In this document: positions 7,851 to 17,773 of the stretch, piece by piece
How the letters are laid out: the number at the start of each line of letters is the position of its first letter
Numbering within the stretch: position 1 is the stretch's first letter
Origin: an uncultured Lachnospiraceae bacterium
GTDB taxonomy: Bacteria > Bacillota > Clostridia > Lachnospirales > Lachnospiraceae
Direction: 5' to 3'
Length of the DNA: 55,160 nucleotides
NCBI GenBank assembly: GCA_947178145.1
Contig: CAMWXE010000030.1
Location: 1-55,160 of the forward strand
Notes under the pieces: generated by a model
The model's input: the letters and a program-made list of their open reading frames with translations, nothing else
Database searches by the model: none
What the model was told of the DNA's origin: nothing
Translations under genes and position numbers: made by a program

Positions 7851-8534
7851 ATGATACAGACAGAAGAAAAATTTGTGCAGAAAGCATTTCAGGCGTTGTG
7901 CGAGAGAGGTGTTGCGCAGAAATCCATGTTGACTGTCAGCACCGTGACAGATGATGACTTGAATGCGTTTGAAAAGAATTTTGATATCGTCCTTCCGTCT
8001 CTTTTCAGGGCATATCTAAAGGCATACTGCTATGATTTCTCAGTGATATGCGCACCTGTTCCCCTGGACGGGATGGATCATAGCGAGCCGGAAAGCGAGA
8101 AGGGCCTGTGCTGGATAGAACTGCTCTCACTGCCCCGGGAGGAGCCGCTCAAGAATTTGTATGCAGGTATGGAGAGTTTCCGCAGGATTTGCACAGACAA
8201 AGATCTTGTGAACCTGAACCTGGATTGTGTAAAGAATTTTGTGCCGATCGGTGAGTGGGGAGGGCCATTGTGCATCAATCTGGACCAGATGGATGTGCAG
8301 GAGAACAGTCCGGCAACATGGCAGATTTGTCGCTTTGACGAGACGGTATTTGACTGGAAAAATGCGGGATACTTTAACGATAAAGATATGGTGATTGGAG
8401 AGGGAAAATTTCCGGACTTTAAGACTTTGCTGGAAGTGTATTTTTATGGCAGGTATGATAAGGCATATGAGCAGCAGTTGAGAGCCTGTGGAGAGGAGAT
8501 GCCAGATTATAGTTTTTATATACAGAGAAAATAA
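7851..8534 (+). CDS. SMI1/KNR4 (SUKH) family protein
   Basis: A 227-residue soluble protein resembling the SUKH superfamily: an early acidic helix followed by FEKNFDIVLPSLFRAYLKAY (residues 39-58), a central strand region and FVPIGEWGGPLCINLD near 128. The family includes many immunity proteins against contact-dependent or polymorphic toxins, and also regulatory partners. No toxin gene lies beside it. AAGGGG precedes the ATG by eight bases. It follows a predicted LytTR operator and precedes a terminator at 8535, so it is probably a single-gene unit controlled by the neighbouring two-component system. Whether it confers immunity is not visible from sequence. Confidence 0.75.
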   Translation: MIQTEEKFVQKAFQALCERGVAQKSMLTVSTVTDDDLNAFEKNFDIVLPSLFRAYLKAYCYDFSVICAPVPLDGMDHSEPESEKGLCWIELLSLPREEPLKNLYAGMESFRRICTDKDLVNLNLDCVKNFVPIGEWGGPLCINLDQMDVQENSPATWQICRFDETVFDWKNAGYFNDKDMVIGEGKFPDFKTLLEVYFYGRYDKAYEQQLRACGEEMPDYSFYIQRK

Positions 8535-8579
8535 GAAAAAAGAGGCGCTTTTGACAGGGTCTCTTTTTTCTTTTCTTTT
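8535..8579 (+). terminator. Terminator after the SUKH gene
   Basis: GAAAAAAGAG at 8535-8544 pairs perfectly with CTCTTTTTTC at 8561-8570 and is followed by a T-rich tract. It starts directly after the stop codon. Confidence 0.8.
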
Positions 8580-8604
8580 ATTTTTGAGGATAGTAAAATT
8601 TTTC

Positions 8605-8633
8605 TTGTGGTATTTGCGTTTTGGAAATATAAT
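8605..8633 (+). promoter_or_regulatory. Promoter of the purF-like/mcp/purL run
   Basis: TTGTGG at 8605-8610 and a perfect TATAAT at 8628-8633 are 17 bases apart. Transcription would start near 8640, leaving a leader of about 70 bases before the chosen start codon at 8711 and almost none before the alternative ATG at 8648. Confidence 0.7.
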
Positions 8634-8710
8634 AAAAGTATAAACTGATGAAAGGGAGTAACGATCGGTGCTTTCGCCAAATGGAGTACCGTGTTACAAA
8701 GGAGACTGAA

Positions 8711-10117
8711 ATGGGCGGCTTTTTTGGAGTAACATCACAGCAGGATTGTGTATTTGATTTATTTTTTGGCATTGATTACCACTCACATCTTGGGACCAGG
8801 CGCGGTGGGATGGCGGTGCATGGGGCGGACGGGTTTAACAGGGCGATTCACAACATTGAGAATGCGCCGTTTCGAACCAAGTTTGACAAGGATGTGAATG
8901 AGATGCATGGAAATTATGGTATTGGCTGTATCTCTGACTATGAGCCGCAGCCGCTCATTATTCGTTCGCATCATGGTACGTATGCACTGACTACTGTGGG
9001 AAAGATCAATAATACAGATGAACTGATTCAAAGTCTTTTTGACGTGGGACATGCGCATTTTCAGGAGATGAGCGGTGGTGAGGTCAATGCCACTGAGCTT
9101 GTTGCGGCGCTGATTAACCGCAGGGAAAACTTAATAGAAGGTATCAATTTTGCACTGGACGCCATCGACGGTTCGCTGTCGATCCTGCTGATGAATAAGG
9201 CCGGAATCTATGCCGCGCGGGATAAGTATGGCAGAACGCCGATTGTAATTGGGAAGAAGGATGACGGCTTCTGCGCATCGTTTGAGAATTTTGCATACAA
9301 AAATCTTGGATATACAGATTACAGGGAGCTGGGACCAGGAGAGGTCGCGGTAATGACGGAGAAAAACTGCATTACGCTTGTAAATCCGCAGAAAAATATG
9401 AAAATCTGTACATTTCTGTGGGTCTATTATGGATATCCGGCAAGCTCCTACGAAGGGGTCAATGTGGAACAGATGCGCTATCGTTGTGGGGAAAAGATGG
9501 CACAGCGCGATAACGTAGAGCCGGACATTGTGGCAGGGGTTCCAGATTCCGGCATCGCACATGCGGTGGGCTATGCCAATGAGTCCGGGATACCGTTTTC
9601 CAGACCGTTTATCAAGTATACGCCGACGTGGCCTCGCTCTTTTATGCCAACAATACAGAGCAAGAGGAATCTGATTGCTAAGATGAAGCTGCTGGCAGTG
9701 GACGAACTGATCAAGGACAAGAGTCTGCTGCTGATTGACGACTCGATTGTCAGGGGAACACAGCTTCGAGAGACGACGGAATTCCTGTATCAGAGCGGCG
9801 CGAAGGAAGTACATATCAGACCGGCGTGTCCGCCATTGCTATACGGCTGTAAATATCTGAATTTCTCACGCTCTTCATCGGAGATGGATCTGATTACAAG
9901 ACGTGTCATAGAGCGGTTGGAAAACGGAAAGGTGACAAAAGAAATCCTGCAGGAGTACGCAGATCCCGAGTCTGAAAAATATGAGCGAATGGTTGAGGAA
10001 ATCAGAAAAGAACTCAACTTTACCTCACTTCGTTTTAACAGGCTGGATGATATGCTCGATGCGACAGGGCTGGAGCACTGCAAGCTCTGTACCTATTGCT
10101 GGGATGGCAAGGAGTAG
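8711..10117 (+). CDS. PurF-like amidophosphoribosyltransferase paralogue lacking the N-terminal Cys
   Basis: A 468-residue homologue of glutamine PRPP amidotransferase, the first enzyme of purine synthesis. The PRPP-binding loop LLIDDSIVRGTQLRET is intact near residues 340-356, and the C-terminal CTYCWDGK matches the Cys pair that binds the 4Fe-4S cluster in Bacillus-type PurF. The N-terminus reads MGGFFGV where active PurF has Cys followed by GVFG, so the Ntn nucleophile is replaced by Gly, and the HRGQ region reads LGTRRGG. ATG 8711 has AAAGGAG six bases upstream; ATG 8648 has none. Glutamine hydrolysis is therefore unlikely, and the protein may use free ammonia or be regulatory. I recall similar Cys-less paralogues in other gut anaerobes. 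A true purF is not in the window. Confidence 0.85.
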   Translation: MGGFFGVTSQQDCVFDLFFGIDYHSHLGTRRGGMAVHGADGFNRAIHNIENAPFRTKFDKDVNEMHGNYGIGCISDYEPQPLIIRSHHGTYALTTVGKINNTDELIQSLFDVGHAHFQEMSGGEVNATELVAALINRRENLIEGINFALDAIDGSLSILLMNKAGIYAARDKYGRTPIVIGKKDDGFCASFENFAYKNLGYTDYRELGPGEVAVMTEKNCITLVNPQKNMKICTFLWVYYGYPASSYEGVNVEQMRYRCGEKMAQRDNVEPDIVAGVPDSGIAHAVGYANESGIPFSRPFIKYTPTWPRSFMPTIQSKRNLIAKMKLLAVDELIKDKSLLLIDDSIVRGTQLRETTEFLYQSGAKEVHIRPACPPLLYGCKYLNFSRSSSEMDLITRRVIERLENGKVTKEILQEYADPESEKYERMVEEIRKELNFTSLRFNRLDDMLDATGLEHCKLCTYCWDGKE

Positions 10118-10159
10118 AGGGAGCTGTTTTACATCTGTTTTGTGGAAAGGCGGCAGAGA

Positions 10160-12151
10160 ATGAAAGAGGAAAAACAAAAGGGAACTGTTTCGATAAAAGT
10201 AAAGCTTTTGGGTATCATATTGCCAGTGGTTGTTGTGATTATGATATTGCTGGTGGGGATCTTATATTTTATTTCCAGAAATATTATTAAGGAGTATTCG
10301 GAAAATTTACTGAGCTCATCGATTGAGAACCAGACGAATCAGATTGAGGGCTGGCTTGAAGAGAATCTGTCGGCCTTTCGTGCAGTGAAGTGGTCCATCG
10401 AGCAGACCAGGCCTGAACAAGAGCAGCTGCAGGCGATTCTCGACAGCTTTTATGGATATGATGACAATTATCCTGACGGGCTGTACATTGCGGATGAAAG
10501 CGGTAATCTGATGACGGCGTCTGCGGCCGGAAAAACGGAGGCTGATCCCACACAGTCGGTATGGTACAGGGAAGGTCTGACTCGATGGAATATGGGGCTG
10601 ACCAACGCATACACCAATGCAAAGGGACAGAATGTCATCAGCGCTTCTGGAATCCTGGATGATCATTCCGGCACAATAAAGGTGATTTCGGCTGACCTCA
10701 CACTGGAGCGAATCAGTATTATTGTAAACAGCTATATCGAGATGGATCAGGCAAGGGCATTTCTGGTGAGCAGTTCAGACGGAACAATTCTGGCGCATCA
10801 TGAGAGCGATCTGATATCGACAAAGCTTGGCGATGCAAAGGATGTTTTTCTGCGGGATATCTGGCAGAGAGTGGCGGAGTATGATTTTGAGATGATCGAA
10901 ATGGATGACAATATGACAGCATTTTCGCAGATTCAGGGAACAGACTGGGTGCTGGTGTCGTACATACCGACCAAAGTCATCTATGCAGACATAGACAGCG
11001 TTCGGAATATGATGCTGGCAATCGGGGTATTGTCCGTTATTCTGCTGGCTGTATTGGTAGAGCGTGTTGTGAACATCGTGATTCGTCCAGTCAAGGAGCT
11101 GATCAGGGTGATAACAGCGATGACGAGCGGAGACTTCACAGTCCAGATTGTGTCGAGGAGCAATGATGAGATTGGTATTATGAGTAAATATGTGCAGCAA
11201 TTTATACTGTCCATACGAAAAATGATTGCCTCAATACATACTGTGTCTGACAAGCTGAGTGCGCAGTCAGGCGACAGCGACACAATATCAAAGGCGATGT
11301 ATGATGCGTCCAAGCGGCAGGGGCAGTCCATGCGGGAGCTGAATGCCACCGTAGAGCAGTTATCCATGTCTGTCGGTGAGATTGCAGAGCATGCGACAAC
11401 GCTCGCAATGGTTGTATCGGATACAAAGGATGACGGTGATCAGGTTGACAGCAAGATGCGGGAGACTGTTACAGTATCGCAAAACGGCAAATCTGACCTG
11501 CAGCGTGTCAGCAGTGCGATGGAAACGATCAATGCGTCTGTACAGAAGCTGCAGCAGTCGATTGATGAGGTCGGGAAAGCATCCGTTGAGATTACGAATA
11601 TTACAGAGATCATTGGAAATATTGCAGACCAGACAGCGTTACTTTCACTCAATGCCTCCATTGAAGCTGCCAGAGCTGGGGAAGCGGGCAGGGGGTTTGC
11701 AGTGGTGGCGACAGAGATTGGGCAGCTTGCCAACACCAGTGCCGATGCAGTGCATAATATTGAAGGCCTGATCAGTCAGATCAATAGTCTGGTGGGCGAG
11801 ACGGTGAAGCAGACTCGGGAAAGTGTGGATAATATCAATCAGAGCAGTGTTTTGGTGGAGGATACTCTTAAGACCTTTGATTCTATCTTTGGAAATATTG
11901 ATCAGGTGAGTGCGCTGGTGCGTGAGATGATTAAAAAGGTAGAGAAGGTTGATGATGTGGCGACGAACGTAGCGGCAATCTCGGAGGAGCAGGCAGCCAG
12001 CTCTGAAGAAATCCTGGCAACTTCTGAGGCAATGGTGCGCCAGGTGGACAATATCACCAGCAGCAGTGAGGGCGTGTCCAAAGGTGCAAAGGAGTTGACC
12101 TCGTCGGCAGAAGAGCTGTATGAACAGGTTGCCAGATTCAAAATCGGATAG
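10160..12151 (+). CDS. Methyl-accepting chemotaxis protein with Cache sensor
   Basis: A 663-residue chemoreceptor has membrane helix 1 at about 15-40, an extracytoplasmic Cache-type sensor domain of about 240 residues, membrane helix 2 at about 280-300, a HAMP linker, and a long helical signalling domain with the conserved hairpin tip region [20 protein letters not shown]. It would control CheA. ATG 10160 is preferred because AAAGGCGG lies six bases upstream; the earlier in-frame GTG 10142 has no ribosome binding site. It starts 42 bases after the PurF-like gene and ends 15 bases before a sugar-binding lipoprotein, so a shared transcript with purine genes is likely. Its ligand is unknown. Confidence 0.93.
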   Translation: MKEEKQKGTVSIKVKLLGIILPVVVVIMILLVGILYFISRNIIKEYSENLLSSSIENQTNQIEGWLEENLSAFRAVKWSIEQTRPEQEQLQAILDSFYGYDDNYPDGLYIADESGNLMTASAAGKTEADPTQSVWYREGLTRWNMGLTNAYTNAKGQNVISASGILDDHSGTIKVISADLTLERISIIVNSYIEMDQARAFLVSSSDGTILAHHESDLISTKLGDAKDVFLRDIWQRVAEYDFEMIEMDDNMTAFSQIQGTDWVLVSYIPTKVIYADIDSVRNMMLAIGVLSVILLAVLVERVVNIVIRPVKELIRVITAMTSGDFTVQIVSRSNDEIGIMSKYVQQFILSIRKMIASIHTVSDKLSAQSGDSDTISKAMYDASKRQGQSMRELNATVEQLSMSVGEIAEHATTLAMVVSDTKDDGDQVDSKMRETVTVSQNGKSDLQRVSSAMETINASVQKLQQSIDEVGKASVEITNITEIIGNIADQTALLSLNASIEAARAGEAGRGFAVVATEIGQLANTSADAVHNIEGLISQINSLVGETVKQTRESVDNINQSSVLVEDTLKTFDSIFGNIDQVSALVREMIKKVEKVDDVATNVAAISEEQAASSEEILATSEAMVRQVDNITSSSEGVSKGAKELTSSAEELYEQVARFKIG

Positions 12152-12166
12152 GGGGGGAGGACTGTA

Positions 12167-13156
12167 ATGAAGAGAAGAAGCTGTTTGATAAAATGGATGT
12201 CCATATGGTTTGCGATGGTCATGCTGTCAGCAATCTTATCAGGATGTGGACAGAGGACTGCCAGTGGGAAAAGCGGAATAAAGATTTTCTTTTCTTTAAA
12301 TGAGATGGATACTTTTCGTCAGACACTTGTGGACAGCGCTGCGGAAAGGGCAGAGCAGGAAGGTGCACAGTTTGCTATGGAGGATGCCCAAGGATCCATC
12401 GAGAAACAAGTCGAGCAAATCAAGAAAGCTGCGGCAGAGAATTATGACGTGATTATCTGCAGCCCAGTTTCTGTAGATACTGCAGTCCAGCTAAAGATGA
12501 GCGCAGGAGATATCCCGATTGTGTTTGTCAACAGCTGTCCGGATGAAAAGCACTTGAAAGCGGGGCAGTATATCTATGTCGGTTCCAGTGAACAGGTTGC
12601 GGGAGAATTTCAGGCAGAATACGTGTTGGAGAAATTGTCTGGCAAACAGGAAATCAATGTGGTGTTAATCAAAGGACAAGCGAGTCATTCCGCCACGGAA
12701 GGAAGGACAACCGGAGTAAAGCGCACGCTGGAAAAGAGCGGCAAGCAGGTGCATTATGTGTTTGAGGACGGTGCAAACTGGGACACAGGACAGGCGCAGA
12801 AGCTGTTTGAACTGTTTCTAAGCACAGGGGTCTCGGCGGATTGTGTCATCTGCAACAATGATGCGATGGCGCTTGGTGTCATGGAAGCGTGCAGGAATAG
12901 CAGCATCGATTGTAGTACACTTCCAATTCTAGGTGTAGATGCCACAGCAGATGGTTGTGAGGCAATCCGCAGCGGTGATATGGCGTTTACAGTGTATCAG
13001 TCTGGTAGCGGACAGGGGTATGCAGCTATTGATGCAGCAATACAGCTTGTAAGAAGCGGAAGTGTCAAGGAGGTCGAGGGGAGTACAGAAGACGGGAAGT
13101 ATGTATGGGTAGATTTTGAGCGCGTGGACAGCAGTAATGTTTCTCAATATAACTAA
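12167..13156 (+). CDS. Periplasmic-binding-protein-like sugar-binding lipoprotein
   Basis: A 329-residue lipoprotein has a signal peptide ending in the lipobox LSGC (Cys27), so it is anchored outside the membrane. The mature part is a two-lobed type I periplasmic binding protein of the Peripla_BP_4/MglB class, with ICNNDAMALGVMEAC and ILGVDATADG close to the galactose/ribose-binding consensus. No ABC permease or ATPase is adjacent. Directly downstream of a chemoreceptor gene and only 18 bases before purL, it may present its ligand to that receptor, as MglB and RbsB do for Trg. This link is inferred from gene order. GGGGGAGG precedes the ATG. Confidence 0.85.
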   Translation: MKRRSCLIKWMSIWFAMVMLSAILSGCGQRTASGKSGIKIFFSLNEMDTFRQTLVDSAAERAEQEGAQFAMEDAQGSIEKQVEQIKKAAAENYDVIICSPVSVDTAVQLKMSAGDIPIVFVNSCPDEKHLKAGQYIYVGSSEQVAGEFQAEYVLEKLSGKQEINVVLIKGQASHSATEGRTTGVKRTLEKSGKQVHYVFEDGANWDTGQAQKLFELFLSTGVSADCVICNNDAMALGVMEACRNSSIDCSTLPILGVDATADGCEAIRSGDMAFTVYQSGSGQGYAAIDAAIQLVRSGSVKEVEGSTEDGKYVWVDFERVDSSNVSQYN

Positions 13157-13174
13157 AAACGGAGGATTTATGAA

Positions 13175-16100
13175 ATGGAGAATGTAAAACGAATCTATGT
13201 GGAGAAGAAGGAAGCTTTTGCAGTAAAGGCAAAAGAGCTTGAGGAGGAGTTGAAGAGCTATCTGGGCATCGCTGGTTTAAAGAAGGTCAGAATCTTTATT
13301 CGTTATGATGTGGAGAATCTTTCGGATGCGATATTCAAGAAAGCTTGCAGAACGGTATTTTCAGAGCCTCCTGTTGACGACTTATATATGGAGAAGATTG
13401 TGATGCCGGCGGATTCCCGCTGCTTTTCTGCAGAATATTTACCAGGGCAGTTTGACCAGAGGGCAGATTCGGCGGTACAGTGCGTACAGTTTTTGAAAGA
13501 GGATGAGCAGCCGGTTATCAAGACTGCCGTGACCTATTTGCTAATCGGAACGATATCTGACAATGAGTTTGACAAGATTAAGCGTTACTGTATCAATCCC
13601 GTGGATTCGAGAGAGACAGGGATGGAAAAGCCAAAGACGCTGGTACAGTCCTTTGAGGAGCCGGCAGATGTGGGAAGCTTTGACGGCTTTGCGGATATGG
13701 CAGAGGACGACTTGAGGGAGCTCTACAATTCGCTTGGTTTAGCGATGACTTTTAAGGATTTTCTGCACATCCAGAATTATTTCAGGAATGAGGAGCACAG
13801 GGATCCGACTGTGACGGAAATAAGGGTGCTTGACACTTACTGGTCTGATCATTGTCGTCATACGACATTCTCTACAGAGTTAAAGGACATTGCATTCGAA
13901 GATGGGTATTATACGGAGCCAATCAAAATGACATACGAGCAGTATCTGGCTGTGCGGGAGGAAATCTTTGCCGGCAGAAAGGACAAGTATGTCTGCCTGA
14001 TGGACCTGGCGCTCATGGCCATGCGGAAACTGAAAAAAGACGGCAAACTGGAAGATATGGAGAAGTCAGACGAGATCAATGCGTGCTCGATTGTCGTTCC
14101 CGTGGAAATTGATAAGGAGGACGGAAAGGGTCTTGTCACAGAGGAATGGCTTGTAAACTTCAAAAACGAGACACACAATCACCCGACGGAAATCGAGCCG
14201 TTTGGCGGTGCCGCGACCTGTCTTGGCGGTGCGATCCGCGATCCGCTCTCGGGGCGTACATATGTTTATCAGGCGATGCGTGTCACCGGCGCTGCGGATC
14301 CAACTGTGCCTGTGGAGAATACAATGCGCGGGAAGCTTTCCCAGAAAAAACTGGTCCGCGGTGCGGCGAGCGGATATTCTTCCTATGGAAACCAGATTGG
14401 CCTTGCGACTGGTTTTGTGAAAGAAGTGTACCATCCAAATTATGTTGCGAAGAGGATGGAAATCGGCGCAGTCATGGCGGCAGCACCGAGAGCAAGTGTG
14501 ATCCGTGAGAATTCTGACCCGGGGGATATCATCATTCTGCTCGGTGGACGCACAGGGCGCGACGGATGTGGTGGGGCGACAGGTTCCTCTAAGGTACACA
14601 CGACAGCGTCACTATCTTCCTGCGGCGCAGAGGTTCAGAAAGGGAACGCGCCGACGGAGCGCAAGCTTCAGAGACTGTTCCGCAGGGCAGAGGTCAGCAA
14701 AATAATTAAGAAATGCAATGACTTCGGCGCAGGTGGTGTGTCCGTGGCAATCGGAGAGCTAGCGGACGGTTTGATCGTGGATATGGACAAAGTACCAAAG
14801 AAATATGCAGGACTTGACGGAACAGAGCTGGCAATCTCAGAATCCCAGGAGAGAATGGCGGTTGTTGTGGATGCAAAGGACGCAGACCAGTTTCTCGCAT
14901 ATGCTGCGGAGGAGAATCTTGAGGCAGTGAAGGTTGCGACAGTCACAGAGGAGCCAAGGCTTGTATTGATGTGGAGAGGCAGGAAGATCGTGGATATCGC
15001 AAGATCGTTCCTCGACACGAACGGGGCGCATCAGGAGACAGGCGTATTTGTGGATACGCCCGTGAAAGAGAATAATTATTTCCAGCAGTGTGCAGTTCGC
15101 GCAGTGACGGACGGGCTTGAAGCGGGAGATGTCAGGAGTGCAATTCTTGCAACATTAAACGATCTCAATGTGTGCTCACAAAAGGGGCTTGTGGAGATGT
15201 TTGACGCATCGATTGGCGCGGGCAGTGTATTCATGCCTTACGGCGGCAAGTATCAGCTTACGGAGACACAGGCGATGGTTGCAAAGCTTCCTGTATTAAA
15301 AGGAAAGACTGATGTCGTGACAATGATGGCATACGGTTTTGACCCCTATTTGTCGAGCTGGAGCCCGTATCACGGAGCTGTGTATGCGGTGACAGAATCG
15401 ATGGCAAAGATTGTGGCAGCGGGCGGTGACTACACAAAGATACGTTTTACCTTCCAGGAGTATTTCCGGCGCATGACCAACGAGGCTTCTCGGTGGAGCC
15501 AGCCGTTTGCGGCCCTTCTTGGTGCATACGATGCGCAGATTGGATATGGATTGCCCTCAATTGGCGGTAAGGACTCCATGTCAGGCACATTCAATGAAAT
15601 TGACGTGCCGCCGACGCTTGTTTCCTTTGCAGTTGATGTTGCGAAGCAGCAGGATATTATTACACCGGAGTTGAAGAATGCGGGGGATAAACTTGTCGTA
15701 TTTGATTTGCCTAGGAATGTGTACGATCTTCCTGATTACGAGAAGGTTATGAAGTTATACAGCGGCATTGCGAAGCTAATCGCAGATCGGGTGATTGTAG
15801 CGGCCTATGCGCTGGACTCCAGGGGAATTGTGGCGTCTGCGGCAAAGATGGCATTTGGAAACAAGATGGGTGTCGCGTTCGAGAATACGCTTGAACCAAA
15901 AGAATTATTTGCAAACGGAATGGGCAGTATCATTGCAGAAGTTTCTTCGGATAAGCTGGATGCGCTTGCAGCAGGCAGTACAGCTTACAGAACAGTTGCC
16001 ACGGTGCTTGGCGAGAACGAAAGCTTTGTATATCGTGACACGACGGTATCGATGGACGAGGCTTTGAAGGCGTGGACATCCAGGCTTGAGAAGGTGTTTC

Positions 16101-16984
16101 CGACAAAGGCTGTAAAGGGAACAGAGGCGATTGATACGAAGCTTTATGACACAAAAGAAATCTATGTGTGCAAAAATAAAGTGGCAAAGCCCACGGTATT
16201 TATACCAGTATTTCCAGGTACGAACTGTGAATATGATTCTGCCATTGCGTTTGAGCGGGCGGGGGCTAGTGTTGTGACAAAGGTATTCCGCAATCTGTCG
16301 GCAGAAGACATCAGAGATTCCGTTGATGCGTTTGAGAAGGCAATCGCACAGGCACAGATTATCATGTTCCCAGGTGGTTTCTCAGCTGGTGATGAGCCTG
16401 ACGGAAGCGCGAAATTCTTCGCGACAGCGTTCCAGAATGCGAAGATGAAAGAAGCGGTCAATAAGCTGCTGAACGAGAGGGATGGACTGGCGCTTGGTAT
16501 CTGTAATGGTTTCCAGGCGATGATCAAGCTCGGTCTCGTGCCTTACGGCGAGATTACAGGGCAGAATGAGGACTCACCGACATTGACGTACAATACGATT
16601 AACCGTCATATTTCCAGGATGGTGTACACGAAGGTAGTCACAAATAAGTCTCCATGGCTGCAGCTTGCGGAGCTGGGCAAGACATATGTAACGCCGGCCT
16701 CCCATGGCGAGGGGCGTTTTGTAGCACCGAAAGAGTGGATTGAGAAGCTCTTTGCAAACGGACAGGTAGCGACGCAGTACGCGGACTTTGACGGAAATAT
16801 CTCAATGGATGAGGAGTGGAACGTCAACGGTTCTTATGCGGCAATTGAGGGCATCACATCTCCTGATGGAAGATGCCTTGGCAAGATGGCACACGTGGAG
16901 CGCCGCGGCGATGCGGTAGCTATGAATATCTATGGAGATCAGGACATGAAGATCTTTGAGGCGGGTGTATTGTATTTCCAATAA
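13175..16984 (+). CDS. purL: Phosphoribosylformylglycinamidine synthase, single-chain
   Basis: At 1269 residues this is the large form that combines the PurS-like, PurL and PurQ parts in one chain. It converts FGAR, glutamine and ATP to FGAM in purine synthesis. The middle contains DTYWSDHCRHTTF and ETHNHPTEIEPFGGAATC, typical of the synthetase core, and the C-terminus is a class I amidotransferase with GICNGFQ (nucleophile Cys1110) and SHGEGRF (catalytic His/Glu). GGAGG is nine bases before ATG 13175; an overlapping ATG at 13170 opens only a five-codon frame. It is the last gene of a run starting with the PurF-like paralogue and is followed by a terminator. Confidence 0.97.
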   Translation: MENVKRIYVEKKEAFAVKAKELEEELKSYLGIAGLKKVRIFIRYDVENLSDAIFKKACRTVFSEPPVDDLYMEKIVMPADSRCFSAEYLPGQFDQRADSAVQCVQFLKEDEQPVIKTAVTYLLIGTISDNEFDKIKRYCINPVDSRETGMEKPKTLVQSFEEPADVGSFDGFADMAEDDLRELYNSLGLAMTFKDFLHIQNYFRNEEHRDPTVTEIRVLDTYWSDHCRHTTFSTELKDIAFEDGYYTEPIKMTYEQYLAVREEIFAGRKDKYVCLMDLALMAMRKLKKDGKLEDMEKSDEINACSIVVPVEIDKEDGKGLVTEEWLVNFKNETHNHPTEIEPFGGAATCLGGAIRDPLSGRTYVYQAMRVTGAADPTVPVENTMRGKLSQKKLVRGAASGYSSYGNQIGLATGFVKEVYHPNYVAKRMEIGAVMAAAPRASVIRENSDPGDIIILLGGRTGRDGCGGATGSSKVHTTASLSSCGAEVQKGNAPTERKLQRLFRRAEVSKIIKKCNDFGAGGVSVAIGELADGLIVDMDKVPKKYAGLDGTELAISESQERMAVVVDAKDADQFLAYAAEENLEAVKVATVTEEPRLVLMWRGRKIVDIARSFLDTNGAHQETGVFVDTPVKENNYFQQCAVRAVTDGLEAGDVRSAILATLNDLNVCSQKGLVEMFDASIGAGSVFMPYGGKYQLTETQAMVAKLPVLKGKTDVVTMMAYGFDPYLSSWSPYHGAVYAVTESMAKIVAAGGDYTKIRFTFQEYFRRMTNEASRWSQPFAALLGAYDAQIGYGLPSIGGKDSMSGTFNEIDVPPTLVSFAVDVAKQQDIITPELKNAGDKLVVFDLPRNVYDLPDYEKVMKLYSGIAKLIADRVIVAAYALDSRGIVASAAKMAFGNKMGVAFENTLEPKELFANGMGSIIAEVSSDKLDALAAGSTAYRTVATVLGENESFVYRDTTVSMDEALKAWTSRLEKVFPTKAVKGTEAIDTKLYDTKEIYVCKNKVAKPTVFIPVFPGTNCEYDSAIAFERAGASVVTKVFRNLSAEDIRDSVDAFEKAIAQAQIIMFPGGFSAGDEPDGSAKFFATAFQNAKMKEAVNKLLNERDGLALGICNGFQAMIKLGLVPYGEITGQNEDSPTLTYNTINRHISRMVYTKVVTNKSPWLQLAELGKTYVTPASHGEGRFVAPKEWIEKLFANGQVATQYADFDGNISMDEEWNVNGSYAAIEGITSPDGRCLGKMAHVERRGDAVAMNIYGDQDMKIFEAGVLYFQ

Positions 16985-16991
16985 CCGATAA

Positions 16992-17029
16992 AATAGGAGC
17001 TCCTATTGCAGCGGGAGCTCTTATTTTTA
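16992..17029 (+). terminator. Terminator after purL
   Basis: AATAGGAGCTC at about 16992-17001 pairs with GAGCTCTTATT at 17015-17025, allowing one bulge or G-T pair, and continues into T residues. It separates purL from the convergent nitroreductase gene. The interval 17030-17111 shows nothing else. Confidence 0.7.
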
Positions 17030-17111
17030 TGGTTCTAATTTTTCCTTGAAAAGGATTTGGTTAGTTTAGTCACGGTATTGTTAATCTGATGCATTCACTG
17101 GTATCAATCTA

Positions 17112-17642
17112 TTATAAATAGGTGACTTGTGCCTGCAGATCATAAGTGTGAGGCTCCTTTGAGACAGCCTTATGCCCAAATGCAATAGCAATTTCATATT
17201 CATACTGATCCGGAAATTGGAGCGCTTTTGAGAAATATTCCTTCTTTTCTCCGCGCAGGGCATCGTAGATACAGCCAATGATCAGGCTGCCCAGGCCAAT
17301 TCCCTCTGCAGCAAGCGCCATATTCTCCACGGCGATGCCGGCATCAAGCGGGCTCCATCTGTAGGTGCTGTCAGCGCTCAATATTACGACAGTGGGGGCT
17401 TCATAGTAAAAATTGTGCGCCTGTGCAGTCAAGCCACGAAGACGGTTTTTCTCATCTTCAAGTTCTTTTAGGATGGGGTTGTCGCCCTTTAGGACTGTAA
17501 AGTGAATCTCCTGCTTGTTCGCTGCTGTGGGGGCCTGCAGTCCGGCGTGAAGCAGGGTGTCCAGCTCCTCATCTGTCAGAGGTTCAGGGGTGTAGCCTCT
17601 CGAGGAACTGCGTGTTTGGATTACATCAATTACATTGCTCAT
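17112..17642 (-). CDS. Nitroreductase-family flavoprotein
   Basis: A 176-residue FMN-dependent oxidoreductase of the nitroreductase superfamily. It shows the N-terminal phosphate/FMN motif TRSSSRGYT, the APTAANKQ block near residue 37, a central DAGIAVENMALAAEGIGLGS helix, and a C-terminal IAFGHKA. Such proteins reduce nitro groups, quinones or flavins with NAD(P)H; the substrate cannot be told. Start is at 17642: the reverse strand has AGGAAAGGAAG eight bases upstream, whereas the longer reading from 17690 has no site. It is divergent from the MATE gene and convergent with purL. Confidence 0.88.
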   Translation of the reverse strand: MSNVIDVIQTRSSSRGYTPEPLTDEELDTLLHAGLQAPTAANKQEIHFTVLKGDNPILKELEDEKNRLRGLTAQAHNFYYEAPTVVILSADSTYRWSPLDAGIAVENMALAAEGIGLGSLIIGCIYDALRGEKKEYFSKALQFPDQYEYEIAIAFGHKAVSKEPHTYDLQAQVTYL

Positions 17643-17773
17643 TGTGAATATCTTCCTTTCCTGATAATATGTGTTAAGTGTGCCAATCATGATAGATGTT
17701 AACGGATGACATGTTCCATTGTATCACAGACTTGTATCAAAAAGAATAGATAATCTGAAAAAGACTTATTTTC

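Noticed and set aside
7706..7954. 82-codon open frame and possible AgrD-type peptide after the kinase
   Set aside because: It runs over the predicted LytTR site and into the SUKH gene in another frame; no AgrB is present and the peptide has no AgrD layout.
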